From CAYPIE01 sp964410665 (GTDB lineage Bacteria; Planctomycetota; Planctomycetia; Gemmatales; Gemmataceae), in assembly GCA_964410665.1 (NCBI GenBank), contig CAYPIE010000130.1, positions 1-14,081 on the forward strand: 14,081 nt of DNA. Reading direction: 5' to 3'. The translations under genes and the position numbers were made by a program. Positions 1 through 7,219 of this stretch are shown here, in pieces. Numbering within the stretch: the first letter of the stretch is position 1; each line of letters opens with the position of its first letter. The notes under the pieces were generated by a model. That model was not told the origin of the DNA. It made no database searches and saw only the letters and a program-made list of their open reading frames with translations.

Positions 1-303
1 GGGAAAGAGGCAGAGGCGCTTGCGGTGCGGGGAAAGAGGCAGAGGCGATTGCGGTAAGTCAGAACCCCCGGACTGACGTCCGGGGCTCGCCTTGAGAGGC
101 AGAGCAAGAGCTCCGGAACTTACGTTCCTACGCAATGCACAGTCTCTTCTCTGGCGAAGGACGTGAGTCCTGAGCTCTGCCTATGCGATCGATTCGCAGC
201 AACCCATTTGCCGTCAAGCACTTCCGCCGTCGCAAGCGCCTCCAAAAGGCGAGCCCCGGACGTCAGTCCGGGGGTTCCCCGCACCGCAAACGCTCCACGT
301 CTT
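1..303. repeat. Palindrome-rich repeat block, left copy
   Basis: The block starts with two 29-bp units built on GAGGCAGAGGCGNTTGCGG (the TGCGG steps are at 21 and 50). Four palindromes follow: CCCCGGAC-TGAC-GTCCGGGG at 66-85, GGAAC-TTAC-GTTCC at 115-128, GGAC-GTGA-GTCC at 159-170, and a second CCCCGGAC stem in opposite orientation at 254-273. Its two ends, 1-95 and about 249-303, are therefore roughly inverted copies of each other. Positions 143-295 are also a diverged inverted copy of 13928-14081. No transposase is present, so this is a non-coding repeat of the REP or MITE kind. The block may continue left of the window. The right boundary, near 303, is where the DUF167 reading frame stops looking like its family. 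Confidence 0.85.
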
Positions 304-410
304 TCCTTCAGCGCCCCTGCCTGCTCGCCCACGACCCCTGCCTTCTTCGCATTCGGCTGGGCCCGTACTGCCAGCAAACAACCTTCCGCGTGCGGCGTCA
401 CCGCGATCAC
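120..410 (-). pseudogene. DUF167/YggU-like gene truncated by the repeat block
   Basis: The first 35 or so residues (GCLLAVRAQPNAKKAGVVGE, then QAGALK) match the N-terminal half of the DUF167/YggU family, small proteins of about 100 residues with no settled function. From about residue 36 the frame runs through the repeat block, and the family's GKAN stretch and C-terminal ETSRxK stretch are missing. The remaining 60 residues, ending VHCVGT, are translated repeat, and the TAA stop lies in the loop of the 115-128 palindrome. The start is GTG at 408-410, overlapping the yggS stop as GTGA, with a strong GGAGGAGG upstream (RBS about 416-423). So the gene was translationally coupled to yggS, an arrangement common in bacteria. 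The product is probably non-functional; a chimeric protein cannot be excluded. Confidence 0.75.
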
Positions 411-1141
411 GCCGGATCCTCCTCCGGGCCCGGCAACCCGCTAAACAGCGTACTGCCTAGGCGGATCATGGTCGCTCCTTCCTCGATGGCGATCGGATAG
501 TCATTACTCATGCCCATCGACAGCTGCGGCAACGGCAGCGATTCGCCCCAGGCCGCCCGGAGTTGGTCGCGGAGTTGCCGTAATTCGACAAAGGTCGGCC
601 GGCAGTCCTCAGGATCTTCGGCGTAGGCTGCCATAGTCATCAGCCCCTCGATGCGGACTTCTGGGGCGGTCAACAGTTCGCGGGGCAGCTGCGCCACTTC
701 CGCCGGGGCAAAGCCATACTTGGACGGCTCGCGGCTAACGTTCACCTCCAGGCAAACCGGCATCGGTGCGAAGCCGCGCTTACGCACCTCGTGAATGATC
801 GCTTCGAGCAGGCGGACGCTGTCCACCGCATGGACCCGACAGACCAGCGGCAGGGTCTTGTCTAGCTTGTTCCGCTGCAGGTGACCGATCATGTGCCAGC
901 GGATCCCCGAAGGTAGCTTGGCCGCCTTGGACCACAGCGCCTGCGGTCGGTTCTCGGCCAGGTCGTTCACGCCCAGCTCGGGCAACAATCCGGTCACCCG
1001 GCAAGAAGCGGTCTTGGTCACCGCCACCAGCTGGACCACTTCGCGTGGCCGGCCGGCCCGCTGACAGGCTTGCTGGATGTTGGCCTCGACCGCCGCCAGG
1101 CGATCACTCAGAACGGCGCGCAACTCGGCATCGCTGAGCAT
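407..1141 (-). CDS. yggS: YggS family PLP homeostasis protein (PLPBP)
   Basis: This 244-residue cytoplasmic protein belongs to the YggS/PROSC family, single-domain type III-fold proteins that bind pyridoxal 5'-phosphate and help keep B6 vitamers and some amino-acid pools balanced without a known catalytic reaction. Visible landmarks in order are VAVTK with the PLP-binding Lys43, LAENRPQ (61-67), WHMIGHLQRNK (82-92), EVNVSREPSKYGF (132-144), GLMTM (166-170), SMGMSNDY (208-215) and IRLGSTLF (226-233, phosphate side of the pocket). The length is normal for the family. The ATG at 1139-1141 faces the DUF1015 gene across 76 bases, with no strong Shine-Dalgarno. At its 3' end the stop overlaps the GTG of the broken DUF167 gene. 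The family call is secure. Confidence 0.95.
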   Translation of the reverse strand: MLSDAELRAVLSDRLAAVEANIQQACQRAGRPREVVQLVAVTKTASCRVTGLLPELGVNDLAENRPQALWSKAAKLPSGIRWHMIGHLQRNKLDKTLPLVCRVHAVDSVRLLEAIIHEVRKRGFAPMPVCLEVNVSREPSKYGFAPAEVAQLPRELLTAPEVRIEGLMTMAAYAEDPEDCRPTFVELRQLRDQLRAAWGESLPLPQLSMGMSNDYPIAIEEGATMIRLGSTLFSGLPGPEEDPA

Positions 1142-1191
1142 GGGGATGTATTCTCTCGACGGAGTCCTTCAGGTAAGATAGCCGCGCATCA

Positions 1192-1201
1192 AGAACGTTC
1201 T
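1192..1201. other. 10-bp palindrome AGAACGTTCT before the DUF1015 gene
   Basis: A perfect palindrome lies 16 bases upstream of the DUF1015 start, in the divergent gap between yggS and DUF1015. It could be an operator half-site pair, but ten bases is short enough to arise by chance, and no matching second copy was seen nearby. Confidence 0.25.
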
Positions 1202-1217
1202 GGCAGGGGGAAACACC

Positions 1218-2534
1218 ATGGCTGAGATCCGAGCCTTTCGTGGCATCCGCTATGACCTGGGACGCGTCGGCGCTCTTTCGGAGGTCATCGCTCCCCCTTA
1301 CGACGTCATCGGCGCGACCATGCAACAGCAGCTCTATGAGCGCAGCCCCTATAACAGTATTCGCCTAGAACTGGCCCAGGATCAACCAGGTGACACCCAG
1401 CAAAACAACCGCTACACTCGGGCCGCGCAAACCTTACGCGATTGGACCAGCGATGACATCTTAATCCAGGACTCCGCCCGCATGCTCTACGCCTATGAGC
1501 AGGAGTTCCACATCGAAGGCCAGGCCTATCAACGCCGCGGCTTCTTCGCCCGGGTCCGTCTGGAACCCTTCGGCTCCGGACAAATCTTCCCACACGAAGA
1601 AACCATGAGCGGTCCCAAAGCCGATCGCCTGCGACTATTCCAGGCGACCGGCATGAACCTGAGCCCCATTTTTGGCCTTTATCCGGATGAGGGGAATTCG
1701 GTCTTCGCCCCGCTGGCCAATCTGCTACTGCGGACCCTGCCGTTCGAAGCCACCGACGATCTGGGCGTGATCCACCGCTTTTGGCCGATCAGTGACCTGG
1801 ACGCCATCAGCCAGGTCAGCGAACGTATCGGCCCGCGGCCGATCTTTATCGCCGACGGCCACCACCGCTATGAAACCAGCCTGCGTTACCTCGAAGAGCA
1901 ACGGGCCGCGGGTCAGGTTCTCAACGAGGAGGCCGCGCCCAACTTCGTCCTGATGATGCTCGTCGGCATGAGCGACCCCGGTTTGACCATTTTACCAACC
2001 CATCGCCTGATCCGCGGCTTGCCCGAGCTCAACGCCGACCGCCTGGCCGAGCTGCTCGACGACCACTTTGAGGTGGAAACCGTTGGCGCAGGCCCGGAAG
2101 CGGCCCAGGAAACCTGGGAGTTGATCGAGACCGATGGATCGCAGGGGCTCCTCGGCTTTGGCACCGTCGCCGACCGGGCCTGGCTCACCGCCCGCTTGAC
2201 CAAGCCAGAGACCATGGCTCAGCTCGCCCCCGAGCACGGCCCGATTTGGCATGACCTTGCCGTCAGCGTGCTGCATGTGCTGGTGCTGGACCACCTCCTC
2301 AAAGCCGGCCTGGCCCTGAGCGAGTCACCTACCTGTCAGTATGTGCACCGCGTCGATGAGGTCGAGGCAGCCACCGAGGCGAAGACATGCCAGCTAGCCG
2401 CGCTGGTACCACCAGCGCGTATGGGCCATGTCGAGCAGATTGCCGGCAATCTGGAAAAGATGCCGCCTAAATCAACCTATTTTTATCCAAAAGTCGCTAC
2501 TGGTCTGGTGTTTAACTCGCTCAAAACCAACTAA
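1218..2534 (+). CDS. DUF1015 domain-containing protein
   Basis: The 438-residue product is a full-length DUF1015 protein, a family of conserved cytoplasmic proteins. An archaeal relative is described as a free serine kinase (SerK), but the activity of bacterial members such as this one is not established. Family landmarks seen are IAPPYDV (24-30), IFPHEETMSGPKADRL (123-138), NLSPIFGLY (147-155) and the signature IADGHHRYETSL (211-222). A GHHRYET motif of this kind resembles a ParB-like nucleotide-handling site, so an ATP-dependent kinase-like role is a reasonable inference. There is no signal peptide or membrane segment. The ATG at 1218 has a purine-rich CAGGGGG eight bases upstream. The gene is monocistronic or read through into the deacetylase, which starts 39 bases after its stop. 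Confidence 0.93.
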   Translation: MAEIRAFRGIRYDLGRVGALSEVIAPPYDVIGATMQQQLYERSPYNSIRLELAQDQPGDTQQNNRYTRAAQTLRDWTSDDILIQDSARMLYAYEQEFHIEGQAYQRRGFFARVRLEPFGSGQIFPHEETMSGPKADRLRLFQATGMNLSPIFGLYPDEGNSVFAPLANLLLRTLPFEATDDLGVIHRFWPISDLDAISQVSERIGPRPIFIADGHHRYETSLRYLEEQRAAGQVLNEEAAPNFVLMMLVGMSDPGLTILPTHRLIRGLPELNADRLAELLDDHFEVETVGAGPEAAQETWELIETDGSQGLLGFGTVADRAWLTARLTKPETMAQLAPEHGPIWHDLAVSVLHVLVLDHLLKAGLALSESPTCQYVHRVDEVEAATEAKTCQLAALVPPARMGHVEQIAGNLEKMPPKSTYFYPKVATGLVFNSLKTN

Positions 2535-2573
2535 TCCAAATACTTACTGATTCCTCGGTCACGGAAGACACGG

Positions 2574-3539
2574 ATGTTAAAATACCAACCGCAAGAAGAC
2601 CTTGCGGAACCATCGACTTATGCTGCCAAGCCCGCAGTGGTGCTCAGTATCGACGTCGAGGAGCACGACCGCATCGAGGCCGCTCGCTATCTTGAGCTCC
2701 CCGAGGATTGGCGCACTCACTACGCTGCAAGGATGGAGGCGTGTACCGAGTGGATGCTGGAAACGCTGGCCGAGCACCATGTGCATGCCACCTTCTTCCT
2801 GGTCGGGGCCATCGGACAAACCCACCCTCGACTGGTCCGCGCCATCCATGACGCCGGACACGAGGTGGCTGCGCACGGTCATGCCCACCGCCGCGTCCAC
2901 GAGTTCACCCCGACCACCTTCGCCGCCGACCTGAGACAATGTCGCGAAACCCTGGAACAGGCCTGTGGCACCCCCGTCGTCGGCTATCGCGCCCCCACTT
3001 TTAGCGTCATGCCAACCACCGCCTGGGCCATCGATGTGCTGGCTGAGGCCGGCATGCACTACGACTCCTCGATCTTCCCAGTGCGGCACGACCGCTATGG
3101 CGTCCCCGACGCCCCTCGTGGTCCGTTCTGGGTTCGCGGCCATCAACAATCGCTGCTGGAACTCCCACTCGCCACCCTGCGCTTGAGCAAGCTGAACCTA
3201 CCGGTCGCCGGCGGCGGCTACTTCCGCCTGTTTCCTTTGGGCCTGATGCGCTGGGGCGTCCGCCAGCTGACCCTGCCCAACGGCCCTGGCCTGGCCATGC
3301 TCTATTTCCACCCTTGGGAGTTTGACCCCGAGCAACGTCGCCTCCCTCTGGGCCACTTGGCCCGCTGGCGGACCTACACCGGCATCCGCCAGAGCCGCGA
3401 CCGCCTGGGTCAGCTGCTGCGGCAATACCGCTTCTGCCGGGCCATCGATGCAGCCCGGGACTGGTCGATGCGGGAGGATTTGCCGCAGTATGAGCTGACC
3501 TTTCGAGACTGGTCAAGCGCATCTCAGGCGGCAGCATAG
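2574..3539 (+). CDS. Polysaccharide deacetylase, exosortase-associated type (NodB fold plus DUF3473)
   Basis: This 321-residue protein has a NodB-type carbohydrate esterase domain followed by a DUF3473-like tail, the layout of the polysaccharide deacetylases found in XrtA/PEP-CTERM exopolysaccharide loci. The metal and catalytic motifs are visible: LSIDVEEHD (24-32, catalytic Asp27), HATFFLVG (71-78), HGHAH (101-105, metal-binding His101 and His105), GYRAPTFS (137-144) and YDSSIFP (163-169). The tail carries LPVAGGGYFRLFP and YFHPWEFDPEQ. It should remove N-acetyl groups from an envelope or exported polysaccharide. No signal peptide is seen, so it probably acts on cytoplasmic-side intermediates. 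GGAAGA lies five bases before the ATG. No exosortase or glycosyltransferase genes sit beside it here, so its polymer is unknown. Confidence 0.88.
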   Translation: MLKYQPQEDLAEPSTYAAKPAVVLSIDVEEHDRIEAARYLELPEDWRTHYAARMEACTEWMLETLAEHHVHATFFLVGAIGQTHPRLVRAIHDAGHEVAAHGHAHRRVHEFTPTTFAADLRQCRETLEQACGTPVVGYRAPTFSVMPTTAWAIDVLAEAGMHYDSSIFPVRHDRYGVPDAPRGPFWVRGHQQSLLELPLATLRLSKLNLPVAGGGYFRLFPLGLMRWGVRQLTLPNGPGLAMLYFHPWEFDPEQRRLPLGHLARWRTYTGIRQSRDRLGQLLRQYRFCRAIDAARDWSMREDLPQYELTFRDWSSASQAAA

Positions 3540-3584
3540 GCTGGCGTTTCTGGGGAGGCTACCACCTGGTCCCCGTCGCCAGTC
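3539..3584. terminator. Stem-loop between convergent genes
   Basis: The gap between the deacetylase and the convergent DUF4058 gene folds as CTGGCG (3541-3546) with CGCCAG (3577-3582), extended by a wobble and a G-C pair at the base, with an inner GGGG/CCCC helix. No T-run follows on either strand. It may therefore be a weak or Rho-assisted bidirectional terminator, or only a barrier to 3' exonucleases. Confidence 0.45.
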
Positions 3585-3609
3585 CTCAGGCGAACAGCGG
3601 GGCCGTCCC

Positions 3610-4338
3610 TCACGGCAACCGCAGTGAGTCACACGCCCGGCGGTAGCTCTGCTCCAGGTCCAACGGGATGGCCAGATCCACCGCCAGCCACAACGGCAAC
3701 AGTGGCAACGCCTCGCCCAACGCCACCCGACCCGGCCAGGCCTCCAGCTGCATCCCTGTGTCGGTCTTCACTCCCCGGTAAGCGATGGCATAAATGCCTT
3801 CTTGGGCCACCCCATCGGTCGGTAGATTGAGCTGGCATAAATCCATCAACTCCGCATGCAAGTTCGCGTGGCGTTCGGTAATGATATCGACAACGATCAA
3901 ACTAATGTTTTCGCGCAGTAACGCAGCACACTTGGCCGCGAAGCCGCGGCGGTGCCCTGGGCGGTCCTTGTTGGCCGGGCTGACCAGCTCAATCGCCGCC
4001 ACCAGGCGGTGCCCGCCAGTCTGCGCGTAAACTTCGACCTCAAACAAATCCGCATCGGCAAAGTCCATGCTGGCAACCAGCGGCGGTTGCGGCGGTGCCC
4101 AGGTCGCCACCGTTGCAACTCCGTTCCGATTGCCGGCAACCAATCCGTTTTGCTCCGCGAACGCCGAGACATCAATCTGGGCAAGTCCACCGAGATGGAC
4201 CGAGGACAGGGCATGATAACCCGATGGTAGAAGTTGCTGATTCAAAGCATCACACAGGAACGTAATCCAGTGGCTGTGCACCGTCGCCCACGGCCAGCGG
4301 CTGGCCATCGGTTCGACAAAATGATCGTGCAACGGCAT
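3610..4338 (-). CDS. DUF4058 family protein, downstream copy
   Basis: The 242-residue product opens MPLHDHFVEP, as DUF4058 proteins do, and carries the family's conserved core: W-x-T-V-H near residue 20, QIDVSAF, FADADLFEVEVYA, AAIELVSPANKDRP, RRGFAAKCAALL, VVDIITERHANLHAEL and a C-terminal LPLLPLWLAVDLAIPLDLEQSY. The function of DUF4058 is unknown. The protein has no signal peptide or membrane helix and so is probably cytoplasmic. I chose ATG 4336-4338 because it aligns with the paralogue's start and has GGAG at a good distance. A longer in-frame start at 4398, three bases after the upstream stop (TAAGAGATG), would add 20 unconserved residues and could be used by coupled re-initiation. By eye it is around 70% identical to the upstream copy. 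Confidence 0.9.
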   Translation of the reverse strand: MPLHDHFVEPMASRWPWATVHSHWITFLCDALNQQLLPSGYHALSSVHLGGLAQIDVSAFAEQNGLVAGNRNGVATVATWAPPQPPLVASMDFADADLFEVEVYAQTGGHRLVAAIELVSPANKDRPGHRRGFAAKCAALLRENISLIVVDIITERHANLHAELMDLCQLNLPTDGVAQEGIYAIAYRGVKTDTGMQLEAWPGRVALGEALPLLPLWLAVDLAIPLDLEQSYRRACDSLRLP

Positions 4339-4401
4339 GCTTGTCGCTCCAGAGAATGAGAAACCGTTTCCTCCCAAAGACCGTTTGATCGAAGGCATCT
4401 C

Positions 4402-5142
4402 TTAGCTCTGGTTTTCGGGCAGCCGTAACGAGTTACACGCTTGTCGGTAACTCTGCTCCAGATCCAGCGGGATGGCCAGGTCGACCGCCAACCACAATGG
4501 CAACAGTGGCAACGACTCACCCACCGCCACCCGACCCGGCCAAGCCTCCAGCCGCAACCCTGTCCCCGTACCCGCCACCCGGTAGGCGATCGCATAGATC
4601 GCCTCGTTGACGACATTGTCGTTCGGCAACTCCATTTGCAACAGCTCGGTCAACTCGGCATGTAAATTCGCACGGCGTTCGGGGATGACATCCACCACCA
4701 TGACGCTAACATTTTCCCGCAAGAGGGCTGCACACTTGGCTGCAAAGCCGCGCCGCTGGGCTGGACGGTCTTTGTTGGCCGGGCTAACCAGCTCGATCGC
4801 TGCTGCCTGGCGGTAACTGCCGGGCTGGGCATACACTGCCACTTCAAAGCGATCCGCGTCAGCAAAATCGATACTTGCCGCCATCGGCGGTTGAGGAGGG
4901 GCCCAGGCTTGCAGCGTTGCGACACCATTCCCGGCATTGGCGGCGATCGGAGACTCGTCCACAAACGTCGAGACGTCGACCTGAGCCACTCCTCCTATGT
5001 GGACAAAAGGCAATGCCCGATAGCCCGACGGCAACCACTCCTGGTTCAGGCTACTCGCCAGCGCAGCAATCCACAGGTTGTGAATGCTCGCCCAGGGCAA
5101 ATGCGTTGCCATCGGCTCGATAAAATGATCATACAATGGCAT
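4402..5142 (-). CDS. DUF4058 family protein, upstream copy
   Basis: This 246-residue protein is the close paralogue of the gene after it: MPLYDHFIEP at the start, HIGGVAQVDVSTF, FADADRFEVAVYA, AAIELVSPANKDRP, RRGFAAKCAALLRENVS, DVIPERRANLHAEL and the LPLLPLWLAVDLAIPLDLEQ tail. The region around residues 62-75, between DVSTF and ATLQAWAPP, differs most between the copies, which points to a variable loop. The start at 5140-5142 is supported by a GGAGGGG five bases upstream; the frame is open further but the extra residues are not family-like. The two genes form a tandem pair, probably one transcript, read away from the HtrA gene. The function is unknown. DUF4058 genes often occur in several copies in planctomycetes and cyanobacteria, from general knowledge. 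Confidence 0.9.
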   Translation of the reverse strand: MPLYDHFIEPMATHLPWASIHNLWIAALASSLNQEWLPSGYRALPFVHIGGVAQVDVSTFVDESPIAANAGNGVATLQAWAPPQPPMAASIDFADADRFEVAVYAQPGSYRQAAAIELVSPANKDRPAQRRGFAAKCAALLRENVSVMVVDVIPERRANLHAELTELLQMELPNDNVVNEAIYAIAYRVAGTGTGLRLEAWPGRVAVGESLPLLPLWLAVDLAIPLDLEQSYRQACNSLRLPENQS

Positions 5143-5170
5143 GGCTTCCCCTCCACAAGCGATGAACCTC

Positions 5171-5197
5171 AGTATAGCAAATGGCACTGCAAACCAA
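5171..5197 (-). promoter_or_regulatory. Weak promoter candidate for the DUF4058 pair
   Basis: On the minus strand a good -10 hexamer, TATACT (5171-5176), lies 28 bases before the upstream DUF4058 start. The only -35-like match, TTGGTT (5192-5197), is at a short 15-base spacing, so the element is weak or depends on an activator. Confidence 0.35.
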
Positions 5198-5307
5198 GCT
5201 TGAAATGGCTGCGTATCATAAGATGATGGGCTCAAGCGCTACTGGAGCGCATTGCCCAAGTGACTGTCTGACGCTTGTTCGTGAGCATCCAAAGGAGGTT
5301 TTCGACC

Positions 5308-6804
5308 ATGCGCAATCGTTGGTTTTTGCCCGCCGTGTGCCTGAGCGTCGGCACGCTGCTTGGCATGATCGCGCACTCCAGTCTGATCGGGCAGATCGGC
5401 AATCAACCCTTCCCCAACGAAGTCGCCTCATACCGGGACATCGTCAAGAAGGTACTCCCCGCGGTGGTCAGCATCGAAAGCCGAGGCATGGTCCGCCAAG
5501 CAGGCGGCAATGCTCAGCTGCAACCCTTTGGCCGGATGCCGAGCGATGTTCCGGGGCTGCCCGAGGAATTTCGTAAATTCTTCGAAGAGTTTAATAACCC
5601 ACGCGGGATCGCACCCCGCGAAATCCCACGTCGCGGCTTCGGTTCGGGGTTCATCATCGACTCCGATGGCGTGATCTTGACTAACTACCATGTGGTCGGC
5701 GGTGCCGATGAAGTCACTGTCACACTGGCCGATGGTCGCAAGTTCACCACCAAGGAGGTGGTTGCCGACCGTAAGACCGACCTGGCCATCGTCCGCATCG
5801 AGGTGGATGAAGCGTTGCCCACCCTCCGTCTGGGTGACAGCGACAAGATGGAGGTCGGCGACCGCGTGTTGGCCGTCGGCGCCCCGTTCGGCCTCACCGG
5901 CTCGGTCACCGAGGGGATCGTCAGCGCCAAGAGCCGTGACCTCCGGCTCAACTTCTACAACGACTTTGTGCAAACCGACGCCGCGATCAACCCGGGCAAC
6001 TCCGGTGGCCCACTGGTCAACCTGGCTGGCGAAGTGATTGGCATTAACTCAGCGATCAAGAGCCGCAGCGGCGGCTTCCAGGGTGTCGGCCTGGCGATCT
6101 CCAGTAACCTGGCCCGCTCGGTTCAGGAGCAACTACAGAAGTTCGGCGAGGTCCGCCGTGGCTACCTCGGCGTCCAGGTCAAGGACCTCGACCGCGAAGT
6201 CGCCGAACGGCTCGGCCTGCCCAACAACCAGGGCGCGGTGGTCACTCGGGTCTTCGACGGCTCGCCCGCAGCCAAGGCAGGCGTCGAACCGGGCGACGTC
6301 ATCACCACCCTCGACAAGCAGCCGATCGGCGACGGCGGCCAGCTCCAAGACGTAGTACTGCGGCAAACCGTCGGCGAGCCGACCACCATCACCATTTTCC
6401 GTCAGGGCGAAACCCAGCAGCTGTCGATCACCATCGAGAAGCAGCCGGAGTCCTATGGCCTGGAAGATTCGCCGCTGCCGCCGCAGCGTTCGCGGCCCAA
6501 CGACGAGGTCAGCCTGGATGCGGTAGGGCTGCAGACCCGCGACCTAACCCCGGAACTGGCCGGGCGGCTCGGTTACGACCGCAACGAGCAGGGAGCCCTG
6601 ATCACCGCAGTTGAGCCCAACAGCCTGGCCAGTCAGGCCGGCCTGACCGTGGGCACGGTCATTGTCCGTGTTGATGGGCAAAAGATTGCGAACGCCCAGG
6701 AGCTGCGACAAGCCCTGACGAAGGCTTCGCCTGAGAAAGGAGCTCTGCTCTTGGTCCGCACCACGACGGGCACCGACTTTGTCGTCTTAAGACTGCAACG
6801 CTAA
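5308..6804 (+). CDS. HtrA/DegP-family serine protease with two PDZ domains
   Basis: The 498-residue product is a trypsin-fold periplasmic protease/chaperone of the DegP/DegQ/DegS group, which degrades misfolded envelope proteins. The N-terminus has a hydrophobic signal or anchor segment (about residues 5-27) with no clear cleavage site. The triad is intact: His128 in TNYHVV, Asp158 in DRKTDLAIV, Ser232 in NPGNSGGP. PDZ1 begins near RGYLGVQ (about 284) and PDZ2 near VGLQTRDL (about 406), each with a ligand-binding GxxPGDVI-like or LTVGTVI turn. Length and architecture are typical of DegQ/DegP. ATG 5308 is chosen because AGGAGG lies nine bases upstream; an in-frame TTG at 5275 lacks this. It is divergent from the DUF4058 pair and probably a single-gene transcript, ending at the hairpin just downstream. 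Confidence 0.96.
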   Translation: MRNRWFLPAVCLSVGTLLGMIAHSSLIGQIGNQPFPNEVASYRDIVKKVLPAVVSIESRGMVRQAGGNAQLQPFGRMPSDVPGLPEEFRKFFEEFNNPRGIAPREIPRRGFGSGFIIDSDGVILTNYHVVGGADEVTVTLADGRKFTTKEVVADRKTDLAIVRIEVDEALPTLRLGDSDKMEVGDRVLAVGAPFGLTGSVTEGIVSAKSRDLRLNFYNDFVQTDAAINPGNSGGPLVNLAGEVIGINSAIKSRSGGFQGVGLAISSNLARSVQEQLQKFGEVRRGYLGVQVKDLDREVAERLGLPNNQGAVVTRVFDGSPAAKAGVEPGDVITTLDKQPIGDGGQLQDVVLRQTVGEPTTITIFRQGETQQLSITIEKQPESYGLEDSPLPPQRSRPNDEVSLDAVGLQTRDLTPELAGRLGYDRNEQGALITAVEPNSLASQAGLTVGTVIVRVDGQKIANAQELRQALTKASPEKGALLLVRTTTGTDFVVLRLQR

Positions 6805-6816
6805 GCCTCACCACTC

Positions 6817-6857
6817 GGGGTTGGCGGGGCAGAAGACCTTGCCCTGCCAGCCCCTTT
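6817..6857 (+). terminator. Strong hairpin terminator after the HtrA gene
   Basis: A 14-bp stem pairs 6817-6830 (GGGGTTGGCGGGGC) with 6841-6854 (GCCCTGCCAGCCCC), with two G-T wobbles and a ten-base loop, 13 bases after the protease stop. A short CTTTAA follows, so the U-tract is poor but the stem is very stable. Confidence 0.7.
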
Positions 6858-6952
6858 AACCTTTCATCCCGCTTCCCGTTCCGATCAACGATCCCGAACT
6901 ACCTACCCCTTGCGATCGATCAACACCCAGGCACCCTGTTCTGAGCACTTCC

Positions 6953-7144
6953 ATGGCACGCCGCGACCCGACCCCGAAGACCAAAAGCTGCTTCGCTTGC
7001 CGACAGCCGACCACGGTAGCCTATCGCGTGCAACACAACGCAGCCAAACAGTGGGAGTTCGTTTGCCCGGATTGTCTACTGAGCATTAAACAGGGCAATC
7101 CGCACTACATCTACGGAGGGACCTGGAAGGGTAGCCGCCACTGA
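6953..7144 (+). CDS. Small zinc-ribbon protein
   Basis: This 63-residue basic protein has two CxxC knuckles, CFAC (Cys13, Cys16) and CPDC (Cys38, Cys41), separated by 21 residues with a beta-rich middle (TVAYRVQ, WEFVC). That is the spacing of a single zinc ribbon. The C-terminus NPHYIYGGTWKGSRH is aromatic and Gly-rich and looks conserved rather than random. The zinc ribbon suggests a nucleic-acid- or protein-binding accessory protein; no specific role can be assigned. ATG 6953 is the only reasonable start, though its upstream sequence has no strong Shine-Dalgarno. It stands alone between the terminator behind the HtrA gene and the SPFH promoter. I believe small proteins like this recur in planctomycetes, but that is from memory. 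Confidence 0.75.
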   Translation: MARRDPTPKTKSCFACRQPTTVAYRVQHNAAKQWEFVCPDCLLSIKQGNPHYIYGGTWKGSRH

Positions 7145-7219
7145 GCCCCGAGCGGCGTCACCTCGATCCTCGATTTTTCCCACCAGCATTCCAATCCCGC
7201 GCACGTCGTCACGAAGTAC

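Noticed and set aside
257..290. The peptide LDGKWVAAN in the chimeric DUF167 frame, resembling the family's DGKAN motif
   Set aside because: The stretch that encodes it aligns with the right-hand repeat block (GACGGCAAT... before AATCGATCGC), so the likeness is chance and not a retained family motif.
163..500. Open frames on the plus strand over the left repeat block and the yggS end
   Set aside because: They consist of translated repeat (the peptide RRAPDVSPGVPR arises from the hairpin element at both window ends) plus the antisense of yggS, with no ribosome binding site.
1173..1178. TAAGAT as -10 box for the DUF1015 gene
   Set aside because: The matching -35 (TTCTCT) is too far from consensus to support a promoter call.
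2577..3149. 190-residue open frame antisense to the deacetylase
   Set aside because: It is a GC-rich shadow of a well-supported gene, with no family motifs and no Shine-Dalgarno.
5200..5300. Promoter for the HtrA gene (TTGAAA with GATGAT, and a GCGCT/AGCGC stem-loop)
   Set aside because: The -10 is poor at the best spacing and the stem-loop is short; nothing decisive, and no clear extracytoplasmic sigma motif.
7145..7180. Terminator after the zinc-ribbon gene (short CGAG/CTCG stem before TTTTT)
   Set aside because: The stem is only four base pairs with a nine-base loop, too weak to call.
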